A DNA stretch of 64,000 nt, taken from assembly GCF_907164915.1 (NCBI RefSeq), contig NC_061867.1, positions 592,001-656,000 of the forward strand, in the 5' to 3' direction. Shown here piece by piece: positions 46,425 to 58,715 of this stretch; position 1 is the stretch's first letter, and the number at the start of each line of letters is the position of its first letter. This stretch comes from Impatiens glandulifera. Its lineage: Eukaryota; Streptophyta; Magnoliopsida; Ericales; Balsaminaceae. Made by a program: the position numbers and the translations under genes. The notes beneath the pieces were generated by a model. That model was not told the origin of the DNA. It was given only the letters and a program-made list of their open reading frames with translations, and made no database searches.

Positions 46425-47782
46425 AAGTATCACCCGACTTTAAATTATTTCGAGTGACAAAATTTAGAACACATGTTGCCACCTAAGTGGAATAGTTGAC
46501 AGAGTCCATCGCTCAATAATGCTTGTCATATTAAGAGAGGAGAATGTTTCACAAAGAGTTGGGAATGGTCTGCAAGAATTATTAAGAAATGTCAAACAAC
46601 ATTAAAAAGATAATCAAATCTAATGAATGTTTAGGGACTTACCAACAAGCGATTTGATCTCATTTGTTCTAAGGCAACAATGGAAGAATGCATGTGAACT
46701 TCGAAGTGAAGTCATTCCATTGATCTTCCACGACTTCTTCCCCTATTAACACGCTCATTGGGAAGCATGCATCGATCCATCTTCGAATTTGTGTCAAAAT
46801 TGAGCTCATCTTCTTTTTCTATTATCAATAATCATTTGTAAACATAGTAATTTAGTAATTGAATGAGAGATTTCAATGAGTTTCTACATAATAAAAACCT
46901 CAATTGTATTTGTGTCATATGACATTGCTTCTTTCTTGATAAACGGGAGGTTGAATGGTGAATCATAAGTTCGCCTTTTCTCGGCATGTTTTGTTTCCTT
47001 TCCTCACATTGTAGGCAAGGGCATGTGTCTTGAGCCTGCTTACAAATAAGCACATGTTACATTGATGTTTGAAGAGCATGAACTAGGGTGAAATTTCATA
47101 TCTTAAACACTTTTCTCATAAACTTGGATGAAACATTCTTCATATGATTAATTCATTACAATAATAATAATAATAATACTCTAATCATATTTTAAATAAA
47201 TTCTCCAAGATCTTAACAAAATCCTTGATATAGTACTCCACATACAAAGAAGTATGTAAGAAATTAATCACTAATTAATGTTTATTATTGAACAATTTTG
47301 ATGAAATAGTAAAGGTAGGTCCAATATAATTAGATGATTTTTCAAAAATGTACACCAAAGTTAAATATTCAAAGATATTGATTTCATTCTCACAATTAAA
47401 ATTTAACAAAAGTGGATGTCACACACAAGATTGTAACACTTATTTTGGGGAAAATGGTCATTTATAAAAGAAATCGAGAAAATTTTAGTAACATTGAGAT
47501 CAAACAAAAATATAAAAACAAACATAAACAACAATGTAAATAAACTTCATAACATAAAAATCAGGTTAAGCACAACAAAACATAAATAAACTAAATTGTC
47601 TATTTTTTCGATCCTAATCTAAAAGTTGAAATGATTTAAGATAAAAATATATATATATATGTACTAAATTCAAGTAGTTAAAGAATAATTTTGAAGAGAG
47701 GCGATTTACGTACCAACATTTCTAATGTGTTTTTCGATACGATCTTATAAGAGCCGGAATCTGGAGAAATCGAAATCGGCAT
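46425..47782 (-). pseudogene. B3-domain (REM-like) gene copy D, degenerate
   Basis: Exon 1 is intact (47714-47782, MPISISPDSGSYKIV...TLEML, 23 codons as in B3-C) with a good GTACGT donor. The start of exon 2 survives near 47110-47160 (SSKFMRKVF), but stops follow and most of the first B3 domain is deleted. The hook region near 46880-47060, the middle exon near 46630-46760 and a decayed second B3 domain (46425-46580) are recognisable by position against B3-C but are full of changes. It is older and more diverged than copies A-C. Confidence 0.65.
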
Positions 47783-49366
47783 GTGATTTGTTTTACCTAT
47801 AGAGAAAATAAAAGTTAGAAGTACGAAAGAATCAACAAAGAACGATGAAAATGTGATTGACAGAGTGATGAGATGAACTTTGATAGATCTTGAGAGGGCG
47901 GCGCCGAGAGATAGCTAGGGTTTGAAACCTACCCGGAAGTTAGTAAAATGATTTTTTTATAGTGCATTCGAGTTTATATAAAGTACATAAGTCTAAATTA
48001 ACCCTCGTTTAAAAAATAAAATTAAAAATAAACATTTATTTTTTTACGCTTATGTAATATAATACTTAGATTAATGACATGTTTAATTTCAGACCTATAG
48101 ATTTTATATCACACGAAGTGAATATCTTTAAAGTTCAACTTTAGAGAAAAGGAAATAAATTTTATGTGATTTAAGAGTTTGGTTTGATCTAATTTGTTGA
48201 TTTTAAGGTATTTTACAGAGTATAAAGTCTTCTATAAAATTGTTCTAAACGAAACCACAATCTATGAGTTGCATGCTCCTTGCTCAATTTGGTGGAGACC
48301 ATAATGGTTTGCAACTTTATTGTCCATCATGAAGGGTGGAGCTCTATTACTTTTTTCTTTCTTTTTTTATTTATTTTTATTTGATATATTTTTTTAAAAA
48401 TTGTCATATATATTAAAAATGATAAAAATTATTGAAAAATACACTGACTAACATTAGAAAATAAAATAAAAATAAAAATCACAAAACATAAAAATAAGAA
48501 AAGAATATAAACACATTACACAACATGTCGGACTCGTATATCTTCGAGAGGAACAAATAAATTTCCGACCATCTCTACCGGCTTTCCGAAACGAATATAA
48601 TAAAATATCGTAATAATAGCATTATAAATGATATGAATCGGACAACTACAATCATTGAAGATTCAATAAATTTTTTCAACTAGATAATTCACTAGAAAAT
48701 AACCGAAATAATAACTCAAATATGTATAATGTTATATGAGCCCGTCTTTTATTTGATATACCTAGAAACTAGAATATAATATTATCTTCAATACTCATAA
48801 TGTGTGTGAACTTTGTATTCATGATGTTCATTACAATTTAAAACGTTTTGAATGAAAATCGCATATGTAATTTTTAATTTTTAGGAATCACTTTTATTGG
48901 GTTATATAGATTATAGTTATAAAAAAACTACTTGAATCAAAATCCATTTACCCTCTACTATAAGTTGATGTTTATTTATTCACCTAAAAAAGATGGAATA
49001 TCAAAATGAAAATAGATGGTTGTTTGTGAATGGATGGTGGGTGTAGAAATGCCTATTTTAGGAATGTGGACATAATTCCTATCTTGATAACTATTGTTCA
49101 TCTAAATGGAGTTACTCTTAGATCTCAAAGAATAAGGGCATTTCAGTAAATCTATCATCTCCCCTTGTCTCCATACAACCGTTTCTGGGACATGATCCAT
49201 CTTCTCTACCTATATTCATCCGCTAAATCTGAATTTTAACTGTTCTTCAATTCTCAATAGAAAGAAAACATTCTTAAACCCACCAACTGTTCTTCAATTC
49301 TCAATAACATGTTCATAATTTAAAGAAGGGGAAAGAAAGGTGATCGATTTTGTTCTACCCATTAAA
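47783..49366. other. Intergenic DNA between B3-D and EXPP1
   Basis: 47783-47950 is probably the 5' UTR/promoter of B3-D. 48390-48730 carries a LINE 3'-tail relic (listed separately). A 21-bp word 'aactgttcttcaattctcaa'(ta) occurs twice (about 49239 and 49287) in the EXPP1 5' flank. Nothing else is recognised. Confidence 0.45.
48390..48730 (-). mobile_element. LINE 3'-tail relic, copy 1
   Basis: It shares 'ccgaaacgaatataataaaa', 'attataaatgatatgaatcg' and 'actagataattcactag' style words with 60540-60850 on the same strand and, inverted, with 51940-52220 and 54170-54440. See the 60540 entry for the coding hint. Confidence 0.5.
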
Positions 49367-50218
49367 ATGGCAACAACGACTATTTTTTTGATTATTTGGG
49401 CGATGATTATGATGATCAAATCAGATGCTTTCGATACAAACGACGTTTTCAGTCCCTGTTTGGATGCAAAAGTACAGAAATGGGATGGATTCACCTTTGG
49501 CCTTGCATTTTCATCAAAGGAGTCTTTTTTCTTCAACCAAACTCAACTTTCTCCATGCGATAAACGTTTGCCTTTATCTGAAAAAAGCGCAAAACTCGCG
49601 GTATACAGACCAAAAATCGACGAAATTTCCCTCCTTACTATCGATGGTGACACATTTGATCAGGTGGGTACTCTTGTTCATTCTATTTTGTACAATCTTT
49701 CGAGTTTTTCGTATGTTGGTTCATCTTCTGCATTTACTTACAGAGCTTGGATGGCGGTTATATGGTGGCATTTGCTGGTAGACAATATGCAGCAAGATCA
49801 ATGCCTATTTTAGTATCAGACAATACACATATAATAACTAGTTTTACTCTGGTACTATATCATTTATCAATACCTTAAACTAAACAAACAAACAAAAAAA
49901 CAGTTTAATTATTGTACCCTTTTCAAACAGGTGCTGGAATTCAGTAAGGGAACACTTCAAAATCTACACTGGAAGAAGTTTGGTTGCAGTTCATGTTCTG
50001 GAAAATCGGTTATCTGTCTCAACGATCTAGATTGCGCGATTCCAATTTCAGATTGTAAGACCGACAATAAAGGAACTGCGGATTGCAACTTGAGCATACA
50101 GCTTGCATTTTCGGGTACAGACAGAAACGATGAAGTGCTCAATTCTTGGTATGAGGTTGCAAATCTACGTCAATATTCCCTTTATGGCCTCTACAATAAT
50201 CTTCATGATAGTCTCTAA
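49367..50218 (+). CDS. EXPP1-like secreted protein
   Basis: Three exons (49367-49663, 49744-49851, 49931-50218), joined in phase 0 with GT-AG introns of 80 and 79 bp, encode about 230 residues. Residues 1-20 (ATTTIFLIIWAMIMMIKSDA) are a signal peptide. The mature part is Cys-rich with CLDAKVQKWDGFTFGLAFSS, LDGGYMVAFAGRQYAARS, CAIPISDCK, IQLAFSGTD and a conserved tail NSWYEVANLRQYSLYGLY. This matches the plant EXPP1 protein family, small secreted/apoplastic proteins of unknown biochemical role. The length is normal. The internal exon (108 bp) was placed by continuity of the family sequence. The gene converges on the CDCA7-type gene, with stop codons 180 bp apart. Confidence 0.88.
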
Positions 50219-50397
50219 GAGTCAGTTCAATAATATTTTCTAAGATCCATCATATCCTTTGTAAAGTAATCAGGCAAAATCAGAGAGACAGGACATCTGA
50301 TGTTAAAGATTCATTTTTTTAACATATTTCTTCAGTACATATAAGAGATAACTAACCAAAAATTTCAAAAACATTGATCTTAGCAACTAATAATCTA

Positions 50398-51709
50398 CTA
50401 ATCAGAGTCAGATTCTTCTTCATCAAGATCATCATCATCATCTTCACTGCATTCATAATTGCTGTCTTCCTCCTCTGCCTCTTTTCTTCCGTCCTCCATT
50501 GCCTCTTTTCTTCCCTCCTCCTCTGCCTCTTTTCTTCCTTCCTCCACTGCCTCTTTTCTTCCTTCCTCAGGCTGAGTTTTGCTTAATTCAACTTCAATGG
50601 AAGGTTCCAGTTTGGCTTGTTTTTGCTGAGAGTTACGGGTTTCAATAAGGTAATGTGCCACAGACTTGAATCCAAGTTTCTCAACCTGAAGGAAATAATA
50701 AAGGACACTGAACTTTCCCTTAAAAATTTGTTTTCTTAAGTTAGTAATTAAGTACCTCAGCCTTAAGTAAACGAACAGGCAACCATCCTTTTGCATGTCG
50801 ACATCGACTGCAGTTGCAGATTCCTCGACAAAAAGGGCATATCCAATTTGGGTTTTCTTTTGATTCAAGAACATTTTCACCATACCTTGTGTATAAGCAA
50901 TCCCCACATAACTTCCCTTCCATTGATTTGCACTTGCTACAATGGCTATGATGTCCAACAGTTTTCTGCCTGCAATTATATACCAAATATGATGAAAATT
51001 TGAATACATAAAGAAAAAACTAAGGTGGAATTGGGAAGAACATGAGACCTGCACTGATGACATGATTTTCCACTGTAATTATCATAAAGACGTTGACCAT
51101 CTTCATCAAATCCATCAACAAAGAGTGTCCATTCTTTTTTGCAGTCACCCAAAAGTTTTGCATGTTGTTCTGTATAGATTTCTGGAAATGAAACATCCTG
51201 ATTTTCTAGCAGTTTTCCACTCTCATCCAAACTAAGCTCTTTAGCATGTGAAACCCTAGAAATTCTCAGCCTAAACAACGAATTGAAGCATAAATGATTA
51301 TACAAAATCGAACAAGACCAAGAACAAGGGAGGGATTCAGGTACCTAGATGAACGTCTGGGTGAGTTGACAGAGAGAAACGAAGGTTTCCTGGCGGTATG
51401 TTTCATTTTTGGACGATTTTGATGTGAAAAATCAGAGTTGAACTTGCGAGAAAGATCCAAAAGCTTCTCCATTCTCTCCCTATTCTCCTTGATTCTTTCA
51501 TCTCTTAAACGCTCGTACACAGAAGTTTCTTCATTCGCCTTCTTCTCATTTCTGTTCTCGATCTTCTTGATGTTCTTCATTCTCTGGTTCGTCATTTCTC
51601 TCCCCTCTCCTCTCTCCCACTCTCTCCCACTCTCTCTCTCTCTTTGGTAAGAGAATCGCCCTTCTGTTTGGAAGGATATATTCCCGCTTACAGAAACCAT
51701 GAGCGCCAA
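50398..51709 (-). CDS. CDCA7-type zinc-finger protein (zf-4CXXC_R1)
   Basis: Four minus-strand exons (51345-51709, 51049-51270, 50756-50969, 50398-50685; introns of 74, 79 and 70 bp) encode about 362 residues. The N-terminus is basic with coiled-coil potential (TNQRMKNIKKIENRNEKK, YERLRDERIKENRERMEKLL). RRSSRLRISRVSHA follows. The zf-4CXXC_R1 domain runs from CHQCRQKTVGHHSHCSKC through CGDCLYTRYGENV to WICPFCRGICNCSRCR, then GWLPV and LGFKSVAHYLIETR. In animals, CDCA7 recruits the remodeller HELLS/LSH, and plant homologues are tied to DDM1-dependent DNA methylation, so a nuclear chromatin role is inferred. The C-terminus is unusual: four 8-residue repeats of the form EGRKEAxE, then an acidic D/E tail. 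The start codon is the first Met (51709); an internal Met is possible. Confidence 0.88.
50466..50573. repeat. 24-bp coding minisatellite in the CDCA7-type gene
   Basis: On the plus strand, the unit 'gcctcttttcttccntcctc'(cnnt) is repeated four times, encoding EGRKEAxE on the minus strand. It stays in frame and may vary in copy number. Confidence 0.85.
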
Positions 51710-51939
51710 TATTTTACCGCTTTAAATCATAATACAAAATTTTGGCTCATTTTTTTACTTATCAAATAATTTATATTTGTAACAAATAAATTAAGATGTA
51801 TAATTTTTTATTTTATTATATTTTATTTGTAGCATGTGTCACGAGTATGTAAGTATGTTTAATCGGTAAGTCACTTATTTTTGTATTTTTGTATTGTCGA
51901 TAGATAAATAGTAATTGGATAATTAGTATTTGGAGTATT

Positions 51940-52224
51940 TTGACAGTTGCTGAAAAATTTAGATTTATGTGGTTAATATGTCAAGACTACATATTTGGGT
52001 TACTTATCATATTAATTTTTTTTTTTGTGTACTATCTTGTTGGAGATAAATTGTCGAATTTTTAAAATTTTAATTATCGTAATTGTCCGATTCGTATCAT
52101 TCTTAATATTATTATTATGATATCTTTTGATATTCATTCCAGAAAGTCGATAAAATCGGTCGAGAAATTAATCGTTTTTATTGAAGACTTACTAGCTTGA
52201 TAATTTATTGGATATCATTATAGT
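51940..52224 (+). mobile_element. LINE 3'-tail relic, copy 2
   Basis: It contains 'attgtccgattcgtatcatt', 'tattcattccagaaagtcg' and 'gagaaattaatcgttttt', which recur in the same order at 54170-54440 and, inverted, at 48390-48730 and 60540-60850. Confidence 0.5.
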
Positions 52225-54146
52225 TAGGAATGACAATGAGTATCCGTATGTCCGACACCCGTGGGTATCCGATGGTCGGGTTCGGTTTGTATATGAGGAA
52301 GGAAGTATGTACCCGATCGGGTACGAGAAATGTGCGAAACTCAAACCCAATACCGACTTTATTAATATTAATATATTTATTTATTTATTTTGCTAACTAT
52401 TAATGTGACTTTTCACCTCCTTATCATTATATTTTTCATAATAATTATATAATTTATTTTGATCTTATCCATATTTCAATCCTACTCACATTTCACTCTT
52501 ATCCACACTTCACTATTGAACTTTTCTCGCTTCTTTTTTTATGATATTAATGTGACTTCTCACATCCTTATCATTATCTTTTTCATAATAATTATATAAT
52601 TTATTTTGATCTTATCCATACTTCAATCATATTCACATTTCACTCTTATCCACACTTCACGAATCTTCCACGCTTCTTTTATTATTATAAAAAAAATATT
52701 TATCTTTAATCACGCTTTTATTTTTATTTTTTCATCTTCAACTATAAAATAAATTTCTCTTTTATCACTTTTCATTTTCATCTCTTAATAATTTTTAAAA
52801 TTTTATCTATTTTTAATTTTTCATTGTAGTAGTAACAAAGTTGTTATATTTTTCAACAACTATAAAATATTATAGTTAAATAATGTTACTATTTTTTTTA
52901 TATTTCGATATTATTACTTTAAAATTATTTATTGTTTTGATATTTTTCAATAATTTTTTAAATATATTTTGATAAAATATAAAATTTATATTTTAATCGG
53001 GTGATGGAGTTAGGGCCGGCCCCGAGAGTTGGGAAGCCAAATGCAAATTCAAATTTTGTGGCCCTCAAAATTAAAATAAATATAATAATTATATATTTTA
53101 TCAAAAATATAACAATATTAACTAGTATAAAAAAATTACAAAATTTATATTAAAAATAAAACTAACCAATATACTATAACAATTTTCAATTTTTGAGACA
53201 AAATTCGAAATATTTTTTTTACAATTAATATAATAGGGATGTCGATTTTTTACTTGATAGCATTGTCTTCAAATTACTAAGTTTCTTAAGTTTCTTAAAT
53301 AATGCATCACCATCAATGTTCATTCAAATTACTAAGTTCCTTAAATAATGCATCACCATCAATGTTCATTCAAATTACTAAGTTCCTTAAATAATGCATC
53401 ACCATCCATATTTATTTGTTGGTTGTATTTCAAGATTTTTTTTTTAATTTCGTATAATTATTCAACAATTGTTCTTCACTAATATTTTTAATTTTCCATT
53501 GAATAAAAAACTAGAGTTATTTGTATTGCTTAAATTGATTTTCGAAGTGATGTAAATAAATTTAAGGGTATTAAAATGTAACCTTAAATATGATTTTCAC
53601 CATCTTTCTTTGTAAACTTGAAGATGATATAAAAGATTTAGAATAGGAATAGATAGAAAATATGCCTAATATTAAGGATAAAAAATTCTATAAAAGAATA
53701 ATAAAACACTTACAAATTGTAATATAAAGAGAAAAAATTAGTGTATTATTACACTATATATAATATTGAGAGAAATAAGTAATATATTATTATATAACAC
53801 GGAGAAAGAAAAAGTAATATATTGTTATTTATAATATATATAGAGAGAAAATTAACATATTATATAAAATATAAAAAATGATATTATACGATAAAATAGT
53901 TATTTTATAATATATATACTACAAATTTGGAGCCATGAAAAGTTGGGCCCTATGCAACTGTATTGATTGCATTACCCTTCGTTCGGGTCTGAATGGGGTA
54001 CTTGATGTGATCGGGTGTCTGACAAATCGGGGAAGAAATAGAGATACTCGTTGAGTTTGGAGTCGGGGTCGAGTAGTAAAATAAAAATTAGGTATGGGAA
54101 TTGGTACTTCACTACTCAGCGGATAGGGTACTCGTTGTCATCCCTA
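52225..54146. mobile_element. hAT-like element with nested repeat
   Basis: Its ends are inverted: TAGGAATGACAATGAGTATCC on the left, and the reverse complement of the right end reads TAGGGATGACAACGAGTACCC. This 'TAGGGATGACAA' terminus is common in plant hAT elements. Inside, 52995-53985 looks like a nested insertion bordered by 'tagggccggccccgagag' and 'gggccctatgcaactgtatt'. A target duplication could not be confirmed, and no transposase is present. Confidence 0.55.
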
Positions 54147-54169
54147 TGAGTATTACTCAGATTGACTAG

Positions 54170-54440
54170 GTGATGCTCGAGTCTTTAGATAGTTACTGAA
54201 AAATTTGAATTTATCGGTTAATATGACAAAACTACATAGTTGGGTTATCAATCAATTATTTTTGATGGATTATTTAGTTTGAGATAAATTATCGAATCTT
54301 CAATTATCATAGTTGTCCAATGCGTTACGACACTTTTTTAGATTCATTCCAAAAAGTCGGTGGAATCAATCGAGAAATTAATCGTTTTTCTCGAGTACTT
54401 ACTGTACAGGATAATCTATTGGGTATCGTGGTTGTATTAT
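54170..54440 (+). mobile_element. LINE 3'-tail relic, copy 3
   Basis: The same family and orientation as 51940-52224 ('tagttactgaaaaatttgaa', 'attcattccaaaaagtcgg', 'gagaaattaatcgtttttct'). The two copies flank the hAT-like element as direct repeats. Confidence 0.5.
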
Positions 54441-54908
54441 ATTCTTTTGTTTTCTTTTCATGTGATGATTTATCGTTGTATTTAAATAATTCTTATTATT
54501 TTTAATATAGATCGAAGATTTAAAAAGTTATTATTATTTTTTTAAATGGTGAATACATTATTAAAAATAATCATAAAAGTAGTTGAAAGTAGGGTTAAGT
54601 AAAACCGAAAAAACGAATTGAACCGATGAAAAACTGATCGAATCAAGTTCTGTCTAGTTCATAATTTCTTGTACCGACCATGGTCGGTTTATATAATAAA
54701 AAAATAACGGTAAATTATGGACTTAATTTTTTTTCAGGATTCGAATATTGGCAACACACATTTATTATTTTGTATATTTGACCATTTTTATTTTTTAAAC
54801 TTATTTTGATTTAATTAATATTCTAATATATATTTTTTAAGTTAAATAATTATTTCATTATCTAATTTATTATAAAATTCATCTATTTTTTTTATTATTT
54901 ATATTATC

Positions 54909-55069
<161 letters not shown>

Positions 55070-55241
55070 AAATCAACTAAAAAATTTCATTATTTAATTT
55101 ATTATATTATACATATTTGTTAATTTTTAAACGATTAATTAAACTAATAAATCGACAAAACTGATTTTATAACCGATCAAATCGAACCGATTTTTAACCG
55201 TCAATCGACGGATGAAGATTTTGAAAAAACGACACCAACAA

Positions 55242-55560
55242 TTTGTTGAGAAAAGATCTAATCTAAACACATGATAAAAGAATATATAGAGATATAGGGG
55301 TAAAGAATAATAATAAAAACACAAGATATAACGAGGTTCAGCCAACAATGCCTACATCCTCGGAGAGTCGTTCATTCTATTGATTTTCCACGAAATAATG
55401 GTTCAAGTAATCATAGGTTACAATGTCTCTATTTATAGGACTACAACAAACGTCAAAAGACTAAACTATTGCTCTTAAACCCAATAAAGGTTTAAAGCCC
55501 AATTAACAATATATAAATTCTAATAAAATATGAGCTCAAAACTCAACACAATTGTGATGA
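55242..55560. repeat. Dispersed repeat, copy 2 (LTR-like)
   Basis: It matches 218-425 ('gttgagaaaagatctaatct', 'gagtcgttcattctattgat', 'tgtctctatttata') and is better preserved, continuing to 'gagctcaaaactcaacacaa'. It interrupts sequence that resembles the end of an older hAT-like relic on both sides ('accgtcaatcgacggatgaa', 'ccggctgaaccgaaccaa'). Confidence 0.5.
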
Positions 55561-56860
55561 ATTTTTTGATGAAAAAACCGGCTGAACCGAACCAAAACTG
55601 TCGGTTGGATTATCTTGTTGTTGTTAACTTGTGGGTCTTCACGCTTAACCAATGGTTTTAGTTGGGACAGTACGCACGCTGAGAGAAGATGAAAATAAGG
55701 GTCGCAAGCAACCATTCAAGCACACACAACAAAAGAAAACAAGCCAACCAAAAAGTAAAAAAATTACCCCGATCAATTATAAAGGAAGTTTTCTATAAAA
55801 ACAAATTTCATAAATGATATAATAATATCATTATAAATTATAAGTTTATAATAATTAATGTAAGATGGTTTTGATAGCCCACACAAATATAATTTAGAAA
55901 ATTAAATTTTAATATAATAATTTTATTTCAAATTGCTTTTGATCATTTAAAAAAAAAGTCTTCATAAAGTTTTTTTTTTAAACAGTTGAAAACTATTATA
56001 AATCATAATATAGTCATGATTATTCAACTTATTCTAAACATTCTGTCTCTTAATAATTAAGATTATCATTTAAACTTATTAAATTATAAAATAAAGATAG
56101 TAATGTCAATTTATAATAGAATCAGATATCACCTAATGAACTATACATTCAGGTTATCTCAACCATAGAAAATAAGGTGAATTGACAATTTCACTTTAAC
56201 GAAACAATACTACACTGACTAACTATTATAACAAATTTGTATGCATTCCACTTTTATAGTATAACTAAGTTTCATACATAAAAATTTGAGCATAAATAAA
56301 TGGTAATGTCATATTTAATTGAGAAAAATATTTAATTTAATTTTAATGTCATAAGTGTAAATAAAAACATCCAAAACTTTGATACTTTTCTTATTGAATT
56401 TCCGCTTAGTAACTTACCTTCAATTTATTATTATTTATTTTGTGTATGTGTGCTAAAAGCCTTCAATTTATTCAACTTAGTCAAATAAAATCAAATGACA
56501 CTGCCATGTTTGAATTCACTTAATGGCAAGGTTAACAAAACTTGAAGGCTCTTAGATAAAAATTCTATAAAAATCTAAAATCAAACAAGCTCATAGATAG
56601 ATAACTTGGATTTGATAAAATTAGATACAAAAAAATGGCCTAAAATAGTTGTCTTTTGAGTCAAATTGAATTCAATAAATGAATACCTTAAATTTGACCT
56701 TTTAATATCAATGGCTCCCATTATTTATCGAGATTCCATCTCTCAAACATCCATCCCTAAACCTATAATCATCCCTTTCATGTCCATTCCTCCCTGTTTC
56801 CTCACTTTAGATCACAAATAAACCAGCCTGGTTTGGGTCTGGTCTTAAAAAGACCCATCA

Positions 56861-58249
56861 ATGGCTTCTTTCCCTCCTCCCGCCATGAAACCCAAAGGCG
56901 GCTTCTTTATCATATCCATACTCATCTTATCTTCATTCATTTCTTTCTCTTCTGCACATATATTCATCCCAATATTCGATCCTCGTCCATGGTGGAACTG
57001 GAATCCAAATCCATCTTATGATCAAGAACAACCACCCCCACAACAAGAACAACAAGACCCACAACCAGAATTCAAATTTCCAAATGTTAGACTTAAACAA
57101 GCCCATTCTGTTCTCAAGGCATGGAAAGATCTTATCGATGATGACCCACATAACATGTTGGCAAATTGGGATGGTCCTGATGTTTGTGGCTACACTGGAG
57201 TTTATTGCGAAACTTCCATAGATGGTTCCAAAATAGCTGTAGTCGCTGGAGTTGATCTTAACCAAGGTGACATTTCCGGCCAAATCCCAGATCAAATTGG
57301 TCAATTAACCGATATATCATTACTCCATATCAATTCAAATAGATTCCGTGGCAAAATCCCAAATAGTATTTCAAAACTTACTCTTTTACATGAACTTGAT
57401 CTCAGCAACAATCATTTATCAGGTCCTTTCCCTGAAATAGTACTCGATTTACCCAATCTTAAATATCTTGATCTTCGTTATAATGATTTCCAAGGACCAT
57501 TACCTCCGCAGTTATTTGAAAAGAATCTAGACGCATTGTTCATCAACAATAACAGATTCACATCTGTCATACCTGAAACAATTGGAAAATGCCCTGCTTC
57601 TGTTTTGGTGTTTTCAAACAACAAGTTTAATGGAGCAATTCCGAAGAGTATTGGACAAATGACTAATTTGAATGAAGTAATTTTCTCTAACAATGAAATG
57701 TCTGGCTGTATGCCGGAAGAGATCGGAAAGATTAAGAATTTGACTGTCGTGGATATAAGTAACAATGGGCTGACAGGCGATTTACCTGGTCTTTGTCAAT
57801 TGAAAAACGCTGAGGTTTTTGATTTCTCCGGTAATAAGATGACAGGGGATGTTCCAGATAATATCTGCACGTTGCCGAAAATGGAGAATTTGAATTTTGT
57901 TAACAATTATTTCAAAGGGATTGGAAAGGTATGTAGAGATTCTGCGTTCGAGATTGCGTTGAACGTTTCGGATAATTGTTTGTCTGATAATCATAACCAT
58001 GATCAAAAGCCAAAGGAAACGTGCGATCGCGTTTTATCTAAACCTGTTGATTGCGGTAGAAATCACAATGATGATAAAAAAAACACCAAGAAACCTCCGG
58101 TGATACGTCCTCCAATTCCACCACATCCATCGCCAACGCCGACAACGATACCGACTCAATCGCCGCCGCCGCACTCAAACGTGAAACTTCCACCGGTTGT
58201 GGGTGGCCTGTATAATTCGCCACCACCTCCAGCTATTCAAGGCTATTAA
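56861..58249 (+). CDS. LRR-extensin-like cell-wall protein (short proline-rich tail)
   Basis: A single-exon gene of 462 residues. A signal peptide (about 1-32, FFIISILILSSFISFSSAH) is followed by a short Pro/Gln-rich linker (QEQPPPQQEQQDPQP), an LRR N-cap (LANWDGPDVCGYTGVYC), and about ten extracellular leucine-rich repeats (for example LHELDLSNNHLSGPFPEIVL). A Cys-containing cap (NCLSDN...CDRVLSKPVDCG) and a ~50-residue Pro-rich C-terminus (PPVIRPPIPPHPSPTPTT, SPPPPAIQGY) complete it. This is the LRX/extensin-like layout. LRX proteins bind RALF peptides and pectin in the wall. The tail lacks the long SPPPP arrays of classical LRX, as in the short At4g06744-like group, so wall anchoring may be weaker. 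The start ATG follows a normal leader, and the frame is intact. Confidence 0.92.
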   Translation: MASFPPPAMKPKGGFFIISILILSSFISFSSAHIFIPIFDPRPWWNWNPNPSYDQEQPPPQQEQQDPQPEFKFPNVRLKQAHSVLKAWKDLIDDDPHNMLANWDGPDVCGYTGVYCETSIDGSKIAVVAGVDLNQGDISGQIPDQIGQLTDISLLHINSNRFRGKIPNSISKLTLLHELDLSNNHLSGPFPEIVLDLPNLKYLDLRYNDFQGPLPPQLFEKNLDALFINNNRFTSVIPETIGKCPASVLVFSNNKFNGAIPKSIGQMTNLNEVIFSNNEMSGCMPEEIGKIKNLTVVDISNNGLTGDLPGLCQLKNAEVFDFSGNKMTGDVPDNICTLPKMENLNFVNNYFKGIGKVCRDSAFEIALNVSDNCLSDNHNHDQKPKETCDRVLSKPVDCGRNHNDDKKNTKKPPVIRPPIPPHPSPTPTTIPTQSPPPHSNVKLPPVVGGLYNSPPPPAIQGY

Positions 58250-58445
58250 TAACTTAATATAACAAAGCTTATATATTTGACTAACTTTTGGATTCACTTT
58301 TTATTTTCTAAATTTAATTAGAGATATAATATAAAAGAACTATAATCAAGAAACTTATAATATGAAATCAAATGTCACAACGACGAGCTCTGCAATTTAC
58401 ATTTTGGTTTCTTAGTTCGACTTTTTCTATTAGATTTTACAATAT

Positions 58446-58631
58446 TTAATTCGGGAGTAAGCCGACGAAAGGAATAGAATGATCACCGGTTTTATAGACT
58501 AAACTAGACGGAGGAACGGCGCCGGCGGAGAAGCTTTCATAAGTGACAGTGGTAACAGCTTCAACAAAGACGAGGACGAATTGGATTGCTAGTTTGATGA
58601 ATTCCACACATATCTCCAATTTGTTTTTCAT
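58446..58631 (-). CDS. Hypothetical small hydrophobic protein (61 aa)
   Basis: A minus-strand ORF, MKNKLEICVEFIKLAIQFVL..., with a hydrophobic stretch (IKLAIQFVLVFVEAV, residues ~12-26) and a polar tail ending FVGLLPN. I do not recognise a family. Evidence that it is real: local G+C is clearly higher than the surrounding DNA ('gaggaacggcgccggcggag'), and a TATATATAC box lies about 90 bp upstream. It is tail to tail with the LRR gene. It could be a small membrane or secreted peptide, or a chance ORF. Confidence 0.45.
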   Translation of the reverse strand: MKNKLEICVEFIKLAIQFVLVFVEAVTTVTYESFSAGAVPPSSLVYKTGDHSIPFVGLLPN

Positions 58632-58715
58632 TTGGGGATTTTTATTTTTTTAATTTATATGGAGGAATCAATGTCGCTCTCTTTAGGATCTAGATTTGGT
58701 GCACATAATGAGGAA

